Shown: positions 28,706 through 39,681 of the stretch, one piece after another
Numbering within the stretch: position 1 is the first letter of the stretch
Layout of the letters: each line of letters begins with the position of its first letter
Assembly: GCF_009727055.1 (NCBI RefSeq)
Contig: NC_052355.1
Location: 8,396,034-8,460,033 of the forward strand
Source of the DNA: Benincasa hispida
Lineage: Eukaryota; Streptophyta; Magnoliopsida; Cucurbitales; Cucurbitaceae
Direction of reading: 5' to 3'
DNA: 64,000 nucleotides
Notes under the pieces: model-generated
Told to the model about the DNA's origin: nothing
The model's database searches: none
Seen by the model: only the letters and a program-made list of their open reading frames with translations
Position numbers and translations under genes: made by a program

Positions 28706-30699
28706 TGTTGGGATTGGTGTCCCAATTCTCCCGGTGGTCTTGTAGTTTGTAAACATTTTGTACACATTGTTATTAATAAAATAAATGTTATTTTATTTGC
28801 ATTTACTCATATACAATAAACTAAGATCCGTGGTTATTTCATGTAACTTAAATATGTATGTGAAACATACAAGTGGATCATGCCTTAAGTAATAACCTAA
28901 ATGGTGTGTAGTATAAGGATAAATGAGGGATACCTTATCTTGGTGACACTACGGATACGACCTACTTTGTAGATGCTTACAAGTGTTGTAAAGGGCTACA
29001 AATGGTTTGATCTTGACCATTCACGACAAAGAGTTCTTATAAGACTAGACAACGAGATGATTAGTCTCTTTATATCACGTTGTTGATAACTGGGACTTAT
29101 GTTTCACTAAAATGACCATAGATGACCTGGCCTTTATCCTGAGTGAGTTGGAAACTCTTGCCTATAAGGGCGATCTTTTGATTAGTATGGGTGAGAGTGG
29201 TCAGATTGCCAACTCAACAAGCCTACCTTTTTGGGGATTCATCTGATTGGGAAGCTTGGAACTCAACTACAGAAGACGAAATTCACTCCTTCCCTGAAGT
29301 AGGGGTAAGTAGATAAATTGCTCCCTTAAGGGCTAATTTTGGGTCTTAAACATAGTGGCCACAACCTCTCTTTGGAATAGAGGACTTAATCATAGTAGGA
29401 CTATGACTTATTGTTCATTAAAGAAAGCAGTGGTACTTAAGGAGTTAGATGTAACTACAGGAGCAAAACGATAAATTGGCTCAGTTATACTTACGAGCGA
29501 TTTGTGAAGGGTTATCGCACTATTGATTGGTCATATGGACACAAAAATACATCTGTAGTGCGAAGAGTGTAGCTATCGTTCTTTAGTGAAGTGACCAACA
29601 ATTAACGGATGGTGGATTTCGTGACTAAAGAGTTTAGTCAGTTATTCACGTACTGTTGGAGCTTCAAGCTACAGGTCCATGAGGTGACCTTGGTAGCTCA
29701 ATGGGTTCAATTTGAGAATCAGATTTTGGGTTAGTTTGAAGTGTTCAAATTAACAAGAGAAAATTCAATTATATGTGATATAATTTATATGGTGTATTAG
29801 ATACATTAATTGGAGGAACTAATATAAATATTATTTATATTAAGTACCATAAAATAGAAAAAGAACTATGATTTATATGTTTCATATGATGAAATATTAA
29901 AGCTATAGGTTATAAATATAATATGATAAGTTGGTTAGCATAGTTATTTGTAATATATTAATGATATGATAATTAATTCTTTTTCTCTAATAACCAAATT
30001 GAGTGGGAGGTTATTGGATGTTTTATGGTAACTGTGAGATAAGAGAAAAATTGTTTTCCAAAAAATAGTAGTTAATTCATTCGGAAAATTCTCATGGAAA
30101 AAGCTATCAAGTAAAAAGATTTTTTACTAAGCGATAGCGTTGATATCATACACGATCAACTAAGAGTTGACTATACGATCGTTCGTACACGATCGAGTAG
30201 AAAAAATCTACACAATAGGATTCATCTTCTAAACGATTGAGTACATCGTCTACGCAATAGTTACTTGCTCGATCGTCTACTCGATCGTATACATCCTGTC
30301 TTCCTTAATCCAAGATCATACAGAGTCCACAACTCTTGGATTTTCACATCGAGAATACCAAGGTAAAACTTGTGGTGATGTTCTAACTCAGTTCGTGGGT
30401 CGAATTGGACTCGATTGGGTTTGAGGTATATCTAGACGTTCGTGGAGGCCATGTTCTATTAGTTGCATTCAACTGCTGCTTTAGACGTATTGGAAATCAG
30501 TCGAGGGATACTTGAAGAATAGTTCTTCTAAGTTACGCATATTCTATCCCTTGTATCCCCTCATAGCATGCTGTAATTTCTAGTTATGTATGATCTGTTC
30601 GTTTCTGTTGAAGACTGTAATTGTTGTTTTCATTCTAAATGGAATTTGGAACAATCCACATCCGTTGCTCATGGAGATCTTTGTTTTAGATTTCCTTCA
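28706..30699 (+). mobile_element. Solo LTR-A, 1994 bp, inside copia unit 3
   Basis: Starts TGTTGGGATTGGTGTCC and ends gatttccttca. It is flanked by a 5 bp duplication (TAAGG/TAAGA), and the copia protease region resumes directly after it. No internal domain. A CGATCG-palindrome cluster lies at 30,140-30,300, about 1.43 kb from the start. Related LTRs: 36,893; 40,959; 33,340 (truncated); 47,643 and 49,034. Confidence 0.92.
30130..30300. repeat. CGATCG-palindrome cluster in LTR-A (copy 1)
   Basis: Several degenerate copies of ctaNacgatcgtNtag: tatacgatcgttcgtac, tacacgatcgagtag, tctaaacgattgag, ctcgatcgtctac, ctcgatcgtatac. Each is centred on CGATCG or one change from it. Same relative position as in the LTR at 40,959. 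Confidence 0.85.
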
Positions 30700-31984
30700 T
30701 AAGATAGAGATCGGGGATGTTGTTTCAACTAATGTAGTTGGAGATATGAAGTTATTTTGTTTGAGATAGATACATTTTACTTGAAAATGTTTATTATATT
30801 CCTTCTATGAAAAGAAATTTGATTTCTATTTCCTGTTTGCTAGAATATAATTATAAAGTTTCTTTTGAATATAATGAAATGTTCATTGTTACGGAAGGTA
30901 TTAAGATAAGTTCTGAAAGTTTAGAAAATAACTTATACATGTTAAAACAAACTTAGGTAAAAGGCGTTTTCAATATAGAGATGTTTAAAACAGCTGAAAC
31001 TAAGAAAAGGAAATTTTCTCCAAATGCCTATCTTTGGAACCTAACACTAGGTCACGTTAAATGGGATTGGGAAATTGGTTAAGAGTGGACTTGTAAACTA
31101 GTTAGAAGATAGCTTCTTATCACCATGTCAATCTTGTCTTGAAGGTAAGATGACCAAAAGATCTTTTGCTAGAAAAGGTCTTGGAGCCAAAGAACCCTTA
31201 GAGGTAGTATATTCAGACAATTGTAGTCCGATGAATGTTAAAGCGAGAGGAGGGTATGAATATTTCATCAGCATCTTCGATGATTATTTAAGATATGACT
31301 AAATTTACCTAATGCATCACAAGTCCGAAACACTAGAAAAGTTCAAGGAATATAAGGTAGTGGTTGAGAATCAATTAGGTAAAAATATTAAAACACTTTC
31401 AGCAGGTCGATGTGGTGAATTCATGAACTTAAAATTCCAGGACTATTTGATAGAACATGGAATTTAGTCATAACTCACAAAAACTGGTACACCTCAACAA
31501 AATAGTGTTACAGAAAGGAGAAATAAAACAGTGTTGGATATGGTTCGTTCTACCATGAGTTATGCTCAGTTGTCGTGTTCTTTTTGGGTCATGCGGTAGA
31601 TACTCTGGTGTATATATTGAATATGGTTCCCTTGAAAAGTGTTTCAGAAACACTGTACGAGTTATGGAGAGGGCGTAAAGGTAGTTTACGTCACTTCAAG
31701 ATTTGAGGATACCCAACACACGTGTTGGTGCAAAATTCAAAGAGCTGAGAATCCCCCGATGTAGTTGTTGATGAAACTAGTACTTCACATCCTTCTCAAG
31801 AGTTGAGAATCCCTCGATGTAGTGGGAGGGTTGTGCAATAGTCTGATCAGTACATGGGTTTAACCAAAACTCAGGTCGTCATACCTGATGATGGCTTAGA
31901 GGATCATTTGACCTTCAAACAAGCAATGGAAGATGTGGATAAGAACTAGTGGATAAAAGCTATGGACCTCGAAATGGAGTCAAC
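30700..31984 (+). pseudogene. Ty1/copia protease-integrase-linker remnant (unit 3)
   Basis: Seen: resumes after the target duplication with GDMK-like text, ILLENVYYIPSMKRNLISIS, then EYNYKVSFEYNEMFIV. The pre-integrase His/Cys region is partly kept (LTLGHVK, CQSCLEGKMTKRSF). Integrase text follows with stops (FISIFDDYLRYD with the catalytic Asp, then QDYLIEHGI, AKTGTPQQNSVTERRNKT). The linker ends LRIPRCSGRVVQ and a late DLEMES, where it switches to TVR at 31,985. No RT remains. Matches units 1 and 2 throughout. Confidence 0.8.
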
Positions 31985-32374
31985 TTTCTCTAGTTCGTTT
32001 TTTTATGATTGCATGGTTGATTGAACGTATTTAATGTTTTGAGGGGCCAAGGGGAGGGGGAGAATTTTATCTTTTAATGGTATTTTATTTTCTCAATATA
32101 TTTCCTTTTATTTTCTTCTTATATCACTGTATTTCCAATCTTTCTTATAATAGGAATCCAATTTTTTCCTTTCAGAAAAAAAATCTAAACTTAAAACATT
32201 ATCTTTTAAATTTTATTTTTGTCATATGTTGTTTGGGTGGTGTAGTTGGTTATCACACTAGTCTCATAGACTAAAGGTTCCCAGCTCAAACATTTCCTTC
32301 CTCTTCTTTTAATTCTCATTATTTATTTTTGGAAGATTCATTATAATATTTTTAAAGAAAATTAAAGGTCTAAC
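31985..32374 (+). repeat. TVR repeat, copy 4, left part
   Basis: Joins copia pol at gtcaactttctctagttcg. It contains the purine tract gaggggccaaggggaggggg (32,041-32,060) and a shortened tRNA-Val-like block. It is interrupted at 32,375 by LTR-H and continues at 36,612. Confidence 0.82.
32231..32292 (+). pseudogene. tRNA-Val-like sequence, TVR copy 4 (T-arm deleted)
   Basis: Acceptor gtttggg/ctcaaac and the D-arm are perfect, but 12 bases of the T-arm are missing and the anticodon loop reads ctcatag. 62 bases remain. Confidence 0.75.
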
Positions 32375-33339
32375 TGTCACATCCTCTCCCAAGCTCACCA
32401 CTCTAACCAATTACACTGCTACCATGTGTCTGAACCCTTCGAATACAGCTGCTGAGACGGGATGATTTCCACAATAAGTTCGATGATTGGTTCTAAGCAC
32501 AGTCCATCGCCCTCTTTTTGATACACGGGAGGGAGGGGAAATTTAAAAAAAAAATATTTGGAAAACATGAGCAAGAGTGCTCAGTGAGTGGTAAGTTCAA
32601 ACGAAAATATAATTTCTTTCAAAACATTTTTGGGAAAGCAACATCACAACATATATGACCATCAAATATATATATTCAGTCTAATAAATGAGATGAAGTT
32701 GGCATGATCACATAATCCGCCATTTATGTAGCAAATCACAATGAACCAGTTTGAGGAAATAATTTCTAGTATCCCAAAAAACCTGTCGAATGTGCACATA
32801 TCGAAAATTCCTACTAGACATACTCAGTCACGTGGATAACCTGAATCAGATAAACTGAAAATTCCAGTCAAACATCCCTGAAGTATGCTAATAATATCCT
32901 AGCTACAATTTCCAGTTTCCAGTCAAACCAATATGAACAAACATCCAAACCAAGACTCATAGAGAAAACAGTCATCTAAACAAAAGAATAATAATTATAA
33001 TCCAAGAAAACATATTTTCATATCATGCCAAGTTTACCAAACTGGTATAAATATATAATACATTCAAACATTATAAAATATAAACCACTCACCATCAATT
33101 TACTTTCCTTTCGAACTCCTCATCCCACGGATTTTTGATAAATCCTAAAATTTAGTTAATACTCTCCTAATTATTTTCCACATTGTCACAAATCAATCAA
33201 TTCTGCTTAAATTTTCCCAAAATCCTAATTCGATTTATTGTAGAGTTTACTTTTTAGTTTGATCCTTTAGTTACTTTAGAATTAATTTCAAGATCCCCGA
33301 CATTGATATTCATGACTTGCTACAGATGGCCTAAACCCC

Positions 33340-35173
33340 GACATTTGGTAATGCTACGGATGTGGCCCGCTTTGTAGAATAGTTACAAGTGTTATGACTT
33401 GCTACAGATGGCCTAATTCTGATCATTCATGTGGGGACATGCTAGCAGGGGTGTCCTATACAAAGAAGTTTATATAAGACCGGACCACGAAGTTTTATAG
33501 TCTCGTTATATAACGTTGTTCATGACAGAGACTTCACTTCACTAAGAGGACCATAGGTAACATGACTTCAATCCTGAGTGAGTTGGAAACTACTGGCTTT
33601 GAGAGCGGTCATTTGATTTGCATGGGTGAGAATGGCCAGATCGTCGACTCAAACCTACCACTCTGGGGATTTATTTGATTTGGGAGTTGAAAACTCAGCT
33701 ACACAAGATGAAATTCACTCATTCCCCGAAGAAGGGGTAAGTAAAGAGATTGCTCCTTAGGGCTAATCTCGGGGCTTGAACGATGTGGCGCCACACAACT
33801 TCTCATGGCCTGAGAGGTGTCCACACATAGTAAAACTATGTTGTATTATTCATTAGAGGGATCAATGGTACTTAAGAAGTTTGATGTAACTAAAGGGGCA
33901 AAATGGTAAATATGCCTAGCTGTACTTACGAACATTTGTGAAGGGCTATTGTACTACTGATTGGTTATATCCGATGGACACAGAAATATATCTTTGGTGA
34001 GAAGAGTGTAGCTGTCGATCTTTAGTGGAATGCCTGGCAGTTAACGGATAGTGGATCTCGTGGCTAAAGAGTTTAGTCAGCTATTCACGTACCGTTGGAA
34101 CTTTGAGCCATAAGTCCATAAGGTCCTCTTGGTAGCTTAATGGATTCAAGTTGAGAATTATTTTTTTGAGTTAGTTTGAAGTGTTCAAATTGACAAGAGG
34201 GAGTTCAATTATATATGATATGATTAAATTGGTTAATTATATATGATATGATTGACTTTATGTATGAGATACATTATTTGGAGGAAAATGATACAAATAT
34301 AATTTATATCTTGTGGAGGAGAAAAAACTTTGGTTTATATGTGATATTAAATCATAGGTTAATGAAAATATTATGATTGCATTTATTATTTTTAATTGGA
34401 CAATTATAGGATAATTGTGATAGTTGGAGGTTTCATTCAGTTTTTGTAATTGAAGAATAAAATAAAAATCGTTTTCATTTTGCAAAGAGATCAGAGAATT
34501 GGCTCACGAGTTGTATATTGTCTACCGCATAGTAAACCGAGAGCCTATAAGATAGCTCAAGATTTCTACATGATCGTATACACTCGCACCTTTTTCTAAA
34601 CGATCGTCTAGCTCTTTTCTAAATGATCGCGCGCTCTAGCATTTACTAAACGATAGTCTATACGATCACAACCTATTTACTAAACGATCGTGTACCACTT
34701 CCTAAAGGATCAAGCATTGTCTATACGATAGATCTCGATATTCTCCCACTTGCTTGGTCGTGGTATACGATCTCCGTTTCCTCCTTCCCTCTACCAAATT
34801 CGACAGAGCTCACACCTCCTAAATTTTCACACCGAGAATACCGAGAGATTTAAGTGGTGGTGTCCTCCCCATTGTTGTGTTCATGTGGAGTATGGTCATG
34901 GGTAGACGACGGTGATTTGGTGGACATTTTGCATGGACATGCTTAGCAAGAGCGAGAGGAAAAGTCCTTGGTGTGAGCGAGATTTTGGTCAAGAAGAGTT
35001 CTTCAATTAGTACGTATTTCTTGTTCTCGTGTTGTTGAAGTTTTAAAAGCATGCCTGTAATTAGTTGTTAAATGCATATCTATTCTGTTAGAATTTAAAT
35101 GCGGTAATTCTGTCACAATGAGTTTGGAATGATCCGCTTCCGCTCAAAGGTACTCTTGTATAAGAGTTCCTTC
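33340..35173 (+). mobile_element. LTR-A inserted in LTR-H, 5' truncated
   Basis: From about 33,340 (tggtaatgctacggatgtgg) it follows LTR-A to its end at 35,173 (gagttccttca). The first about 250 bp are missing. A 22 bp piece (tgacttgctacagatggccta) occurs both at 33,313 and 33,397, so the truncated edge was reshuffled. A CGATCG cluster is at 34,580-34,760. Confidence 0.75.
34500..34770. repeat. CGATCG-palindrome cluster in LTR-A (copy 2)
   Basis: Members include ctacatgatcgtatac, ctaaacgatcgtctag, ctaaatgatcgcgcgc, ctaaacgatagtctatac and ctaaacgatcgtgtac. The position within the LTR matches the other copies. Confidence 0.85.
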
Positions 35174-36069
35174 ATAACCTATAGTCTAAAATCTTCCAGA
35201 TTTCGACCTGCTTTTTCGGCAAGCCTCTGGTGACTAATTTCTCTCATTTCAGCCATATTCATTCAAATTAACTTATACAAACCTCTTACCCATCATCTAA
35301 ACTATCTTACTTCAAAGTTTGAAGGTCCGATTAGCCCTAGAATGCCCAGAATTGACCAAACTTCCCATGTGTACCTATTTTCTAGCGAGAAAATTCATAA
35401 TTTAATTTCTTCAATTTGAGCATAAAATAATCGAATTAAAAGACACAAAACTCCCAAGGAACTTATAAGTATCATACATTTGAATTTGGAGCCTAAACTC
35501 ACACTTCAAGTCCACAAATTTACCCAAAAGTTGTACAACACTTTGAATTTTGTGTGACCTCCAGCAAGCAGCATGTTCCTCCATTTTCTTGCTCGTTCTG
35601 CCATAACTTCTTAATGAAACTCTCCCAATTTTTGTCTTAATAATTTCTCGGAGGTTTAACTTACTTTTCCATCGTAGAATTGCTCCATTTGAGCCTGTTT
35701 CAACTCATTTCTCCTCTTCCCCTTTTATAGGCCAAGAAACCTCAAATCTTACCTTTTCACTTTCAATTTCTAGCGGACAGCTCCTAATTTCGATCAGCCC
35801 CAACACCTCGCTGATACATCTCCCACCTTTTGTCCCTCAAATCACAAATTAACAACCCATTTCCCTGAATTTCTCAAGTTTTATTAAAAACCCATTTATA
35901 TTTTATCCTTTTTTAATTTCCCCCTTTCCCCCTAAGTCTTTTTACAATTTATGGTTCAAATGGAATTATTAGTTGCCAAATTTCCTGTAATCTCATTCAA
36001 ATCCCTCAAATTTTCAAAACTTAAAAATGTCCAGCGCCTTGCGCCCATCATTGTGCTCAATTGAGTGCT

Positions 36070-36390
36070 TCCTCGCTCGTGTCTGGCCCTTCGGTGCATG
36101 ATGGCCTTTACTTGATGCACAGATGGTCCTTTTAACTGATTTTGGGGGCCCCCCAAAACGGATAAAAAATTTACGCGATGCACGATAGCCTTTACTCGAT
36201 GAAATTTTGGTAATTACTTGATTATCATCGATGGTAAACTCGATGCCTGACCCCTTCCTCACTCATGCATATCGATGCAGGATCCTTTCCTCGATCATGC
36301 ATACTCAATGAATGATCCTTTCCTCGATCATGCATGGATTTTAATCGATGCTTACTTGATGCTTACCTAGTGTTTACTCGATGCTTGGGC
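36070..36390 (+). repeat. Short CGATG-rich repeats in LTR-H
   Basis: tactcgatg or tgatgctta type units recur about ten times. gatcctttcctcgatcatgc occurs at 36,281 and 36,314 (33 bp apart), with a diverged third copy at about 36,245. Unrelated to the CGATCG array of LTR-A apart from the shared GATC core. Confidence 0.75.
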
Positions 36391-36611
36391 ACCCTTTTCA
36401 CAGCCAACACTTAGCCAAAATTTATTCTTGCTCGGCTAACTTATAAACACCTGAGAGTCAAGTTTCCAACACTTAAGTATTTTCCTTCTTCATTTCCTTA
36501 TCCTTTACCATTTCTCTACAATTTCATAGTATCTTAAATATTAAATCTCTCATTTTACTAATCTCAACAATAAACATATTTAAGTAGGGAAAGTAGGGTT
36601 CAAGTTTCACA

Positions 36612-36846
36612 ATAACTTTAAGAAAATTAGTAGTTATCTGTAGATGTGATAGTCGATTCACTTTTTCAGTTTCGAGACCAACAAAGAACCAAATTAAACC
36701 AATTGATTTAATAAAGAAGTCATCATAAAGAAAGGTTTGAAAATTTTCTTTTCATAGTTAGGATGTGAAACGATAAGTCCACTAGATTGTATCCAAATTT
36801 TTTTATGGTTGGGACATTTATTGAAAAAAAATCGGCCTTCTCTTGA
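36612..36846 (+). repeat. TVR repeat, copy 4, right part
   Basis: Resumes after LTR-H with actttaagaaaattagtag and ends in the first bases of the exon-like ORF (cggccttctcttga). Confidence 0.82.
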
Positions 36847-36892
36847 CGAAAAAAGAAATACTTTATTACGAGTTTTGATTTGGGAAAAACAG

Positions 36893-38909
36893 TTGGGGTT
36901 GATGCCCTAAATCTCGTAGGGTTCTGTAGTTTGTAAACACTTGTATGAATAAACATTTTGTAATTTATAATATATGATATTTTATTCACATTGTCTATGA
37001 ATTATTTGATATTTTAGTTGCATTAACAACAAACCAATAAACTAAGATCCATAACTATCGTTGTAACTTAAACATGTATGTGGAGACATACAAGTGGATC
37101 ATGTTTTAAGTGATAATCTAAATGGTCTGTTGCATATGGATAAGGCTGGATACCTTATCCTAGTGATACTACGAGTATGGCCAGCTTTGTAGGTGTTACA
37201 AATGTTTTCAAGTTCTCAAAATGATCTGATCCTTATCATTCATGTATTAGACATGCGGACGGGGATATTCAATATAAAGGAATTTGTATAAGACTAGACT
37301 ACGAAATTTTTAGTCTCGTTATATAACGTCGTTCATAGTTGAGACTTTCATTTCACTAAGATGACCATAGGTAACATACCTTAATCCTGAGTGAGTTGTG
37401 AACTCCTGCCTATGTGGCCAGATCGCCGACTTAACAAGCCTACCATTTTGGGAATTCGTCTTATTGGGGAGCTGAGAACTCAGTTAAACAAGATGGAATT
37501 CACTCCTTCCCCAAACAAGGGGTAAGTAGATAAATTGCTCCCTTAAGGGCTGATTCCGAGATTTGAACAATGTGGTGTCACACCCTCTCTTGGCCCGAGA
37601 GGGGTTTATTCATAGTCAGACTATGATCTATTATTCATTAAAGGGATCAGTGATACATAAAGAGTTAGATGTAACTATAAGGGAAAATGGTAATTTGGCC
37701 CAGCTGTGCTTACGAGCGTTTTGTGAAGAGCCATCGTACTGTTGATTGATTATATCCAATAGACATATAAATATATCTGTAGTGCAAAGAGTGCAGTTGT
37801 CGGTCTTTAGTGGAGTGCCCGACAGTTAACGGATGGTGGATAATGTGATTGAAGAGTTTAGTTAGTTATGCACGTACCATTGGAGCTTCAAGCTACAAGT
37901 CCATAAGATCCCCTTGGTAGCTCAATGGATTTAAGTTGAGAATCAATTTGTGGGTTAATTTGAAATTTTCAAATTAATAAGTGGTAATTTAGTAATATAT
38001 GATATAATTAAATTAATTCAATTATATATGATATGATTGATATAATATATTTGATACATCAATGTTTATTTGGATAAACTAATATTTCAATATGATTCAA
38101 ATATATTTTCTATAAAGAAGAATCATAGTTATTAAATTTAATATAAATATGATTTATATTAAATGCCATAAATAAAGAAAAAGAACTATGGTTTATATAT
38201 TGTATATGATGCCATATTAAAACTATAGCTTAAAAATATAATATGATAAGGTTGTTATCATATTTATTTATATTTATTAATTATTTGATAATTAAATTTC
38301 TTTTTCTCCAACCACCCTTAGTGGATAGTTATCCTGTTTTATGACAATTCTAGGATAAAGATGAAAATTGGTTTTCTATTTTTTTTACGAGATACAACTA
38401 ATGTGATAAGCAATCGAGTAAGAGAGTCTTACTACATGATCACCTGAGAGCCTAAATGATCGAGTAGCTAGTCTATGCGATAGACTTCCTCATTTACACG
38501 ATAGCCTATCGTTTACTCGATCGTCTTCCTCCTTCATTCTAAACCTTCCCTCTAACCAAAATAAGTCAGAGCCCACTACTCATGGATTCTCACACCTAGA
38601 ATACCAAGGTAATATTGTTGTAGTGTCTAGTTAGTTCGAGGATCGAGTTGCTACTTGTTCAAGGGAGATCAAGTTGTTTGTTGTGTTCGTGTTGATCGAT
38701 GCCTTGGTGAACAATTGAGGGATTATACTTGAAGAAGGGTTCTTCAATGGTACAACCTCTTAATCCTTTGTTTTTATATTCAAAGCATGCTGTAATTTAG
38801 TTTATAATGCATAATTTATTTTGTATGATTGTAAATGTATGCATTCGTTCATAATGGGGTCTGAACGATCAGCTTCTACTCAAAGGTCCTCTTTAATTAG
38901 CTTCTACTC
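36893..38909 (+). mobile_element. LTR-A copy, 5' base change, 3' end rearranged
   Basis: Starts agttggggttgatgccc (TG likely mutated) and parallels 28,706-30,699. The end is abnormal: where other copies read ggtcctctttaattaaagttcctt, this one switches after ggtcctctttaattag to a second copy of cttctactcaa and gttgtttgttgtgttcgtgt, already present at 38,668-38,690. It then runs into LTR-E. Probably a template switch or unequal crossover. Confidence 0.75.
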
Positions 38910-38932
38910 AAGTTGTTTGTTGTGTTCGTGTT

Positions 38933-39681
38933 GTGTTCTAATTTCCACATTCCATTGCGGATTGAATTTCGTTTATAGTTTTTGTGGGTTTTAACATTTT
39001 GCAATGCATTTAAGTGTTAAGTGTTTTGTGGATGTTGTTGATGGATGTTTTGGGATAATTGTCTCTGTTTAATGCTTTCCTTTACTTTTACAAAAGTTAA
39101 TTTGTAAGGCCCCCTGCATTTTTGGGCATAATAACTTGCAATCGAGTTTGATTTCATTTATATTTTTTAGTCGTTCGTTAAAAAGCTTCAGAGGCAATGA
39201 GTTGCTGTTCGCTTTGATGGAGAAGACGAAATGATTGTCGCATCATGTAGCTCAAGCTACACGATTGTTTAAATTTCACTATACGAACGTGTAGAAATGT
39301 TCTACTTGATCGTGTAGTATTTACTAAACGATCACATAGCTAATGCTACGAGATCGTGTAAAGAGTTTACTCAATCGTGTTGCATTGGCTATGTGATCGC
39401 TAGACGTTCAGTGGTAAATGATCGCATAGTATTTGATACTCGACCTAAGGCATGTGTGCTAAACGATTGTGTAGACTATCATGCTTATCGCATAGTCAGT
39501 AGCTACATGATCGCACAGTATACAATACTTGACACTTGCTACTCGATCGTGTAGACTATCATGCTCATCACATAGTCATTAGCTACATGATTGCATGGCA
39601 TGCGTTACTCGAAGTGCACTGCACGATCGCGTGGACTTTCATTCTCATCATATAGTCCTTAGCCATGTAGTGATCTAGTGG
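38933..39681 (+). mobile_element. LTR-E fragment with a long CGATCG array
   Basis: Starts tgttctaatttccacattcc and matches 45,360-46,245 reversed. The second half (39,240-39,670) is packed with CGATCG-centred palindromes, within an 80 bp direct repeat (gtagactatc at 39,471 and 39,551; gtggactttc at 39,631). It abuts a minus-strand copia pol at 39,682. No ORF. Confidence 0.75.
39240..39670. repeat. CGATCG-palindrome array, about 11 members
   Basis: Members include ctacttgatcgtgtag, ctaaacgatcacatag, ctacgagatcgtgtaa, ctatgtgatcgctag, ctaaacgattgtgtag, ctacatgatcgcacag, ctactcgatcgtgtag and ctgcacgatcgcgtgg. Spacing is 10-40 bp. Both half-sites vary while the centre stays GATCG or GATTG. Confidence 0.9.

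Larger units (their letters stand above)
32375..36611. mobile_element. LTR-H (gypsy-type LTR), split by an LTR-A insertion
   Basis: Outer ends read TGTCACATCCTC (32,375) and caagtttcaca (36,611), a TG...CA pair. Flanks ctaac (32,370-32,374) and ataac (36,612-36,616) fit a 5 bp duplication with one change; TVR copy 1 at 8048 shows the empty site (ggtctaactttaa). The pieces 32,375 to about 33,330 and 35,174-36,611 are LTR-H and the middle is LTR-A. No gag or pol, so a solo LTR of about 2.4 kb. The right part carries short CGATG-rich repeats (36,070-36,390). Confidence 0.72.
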
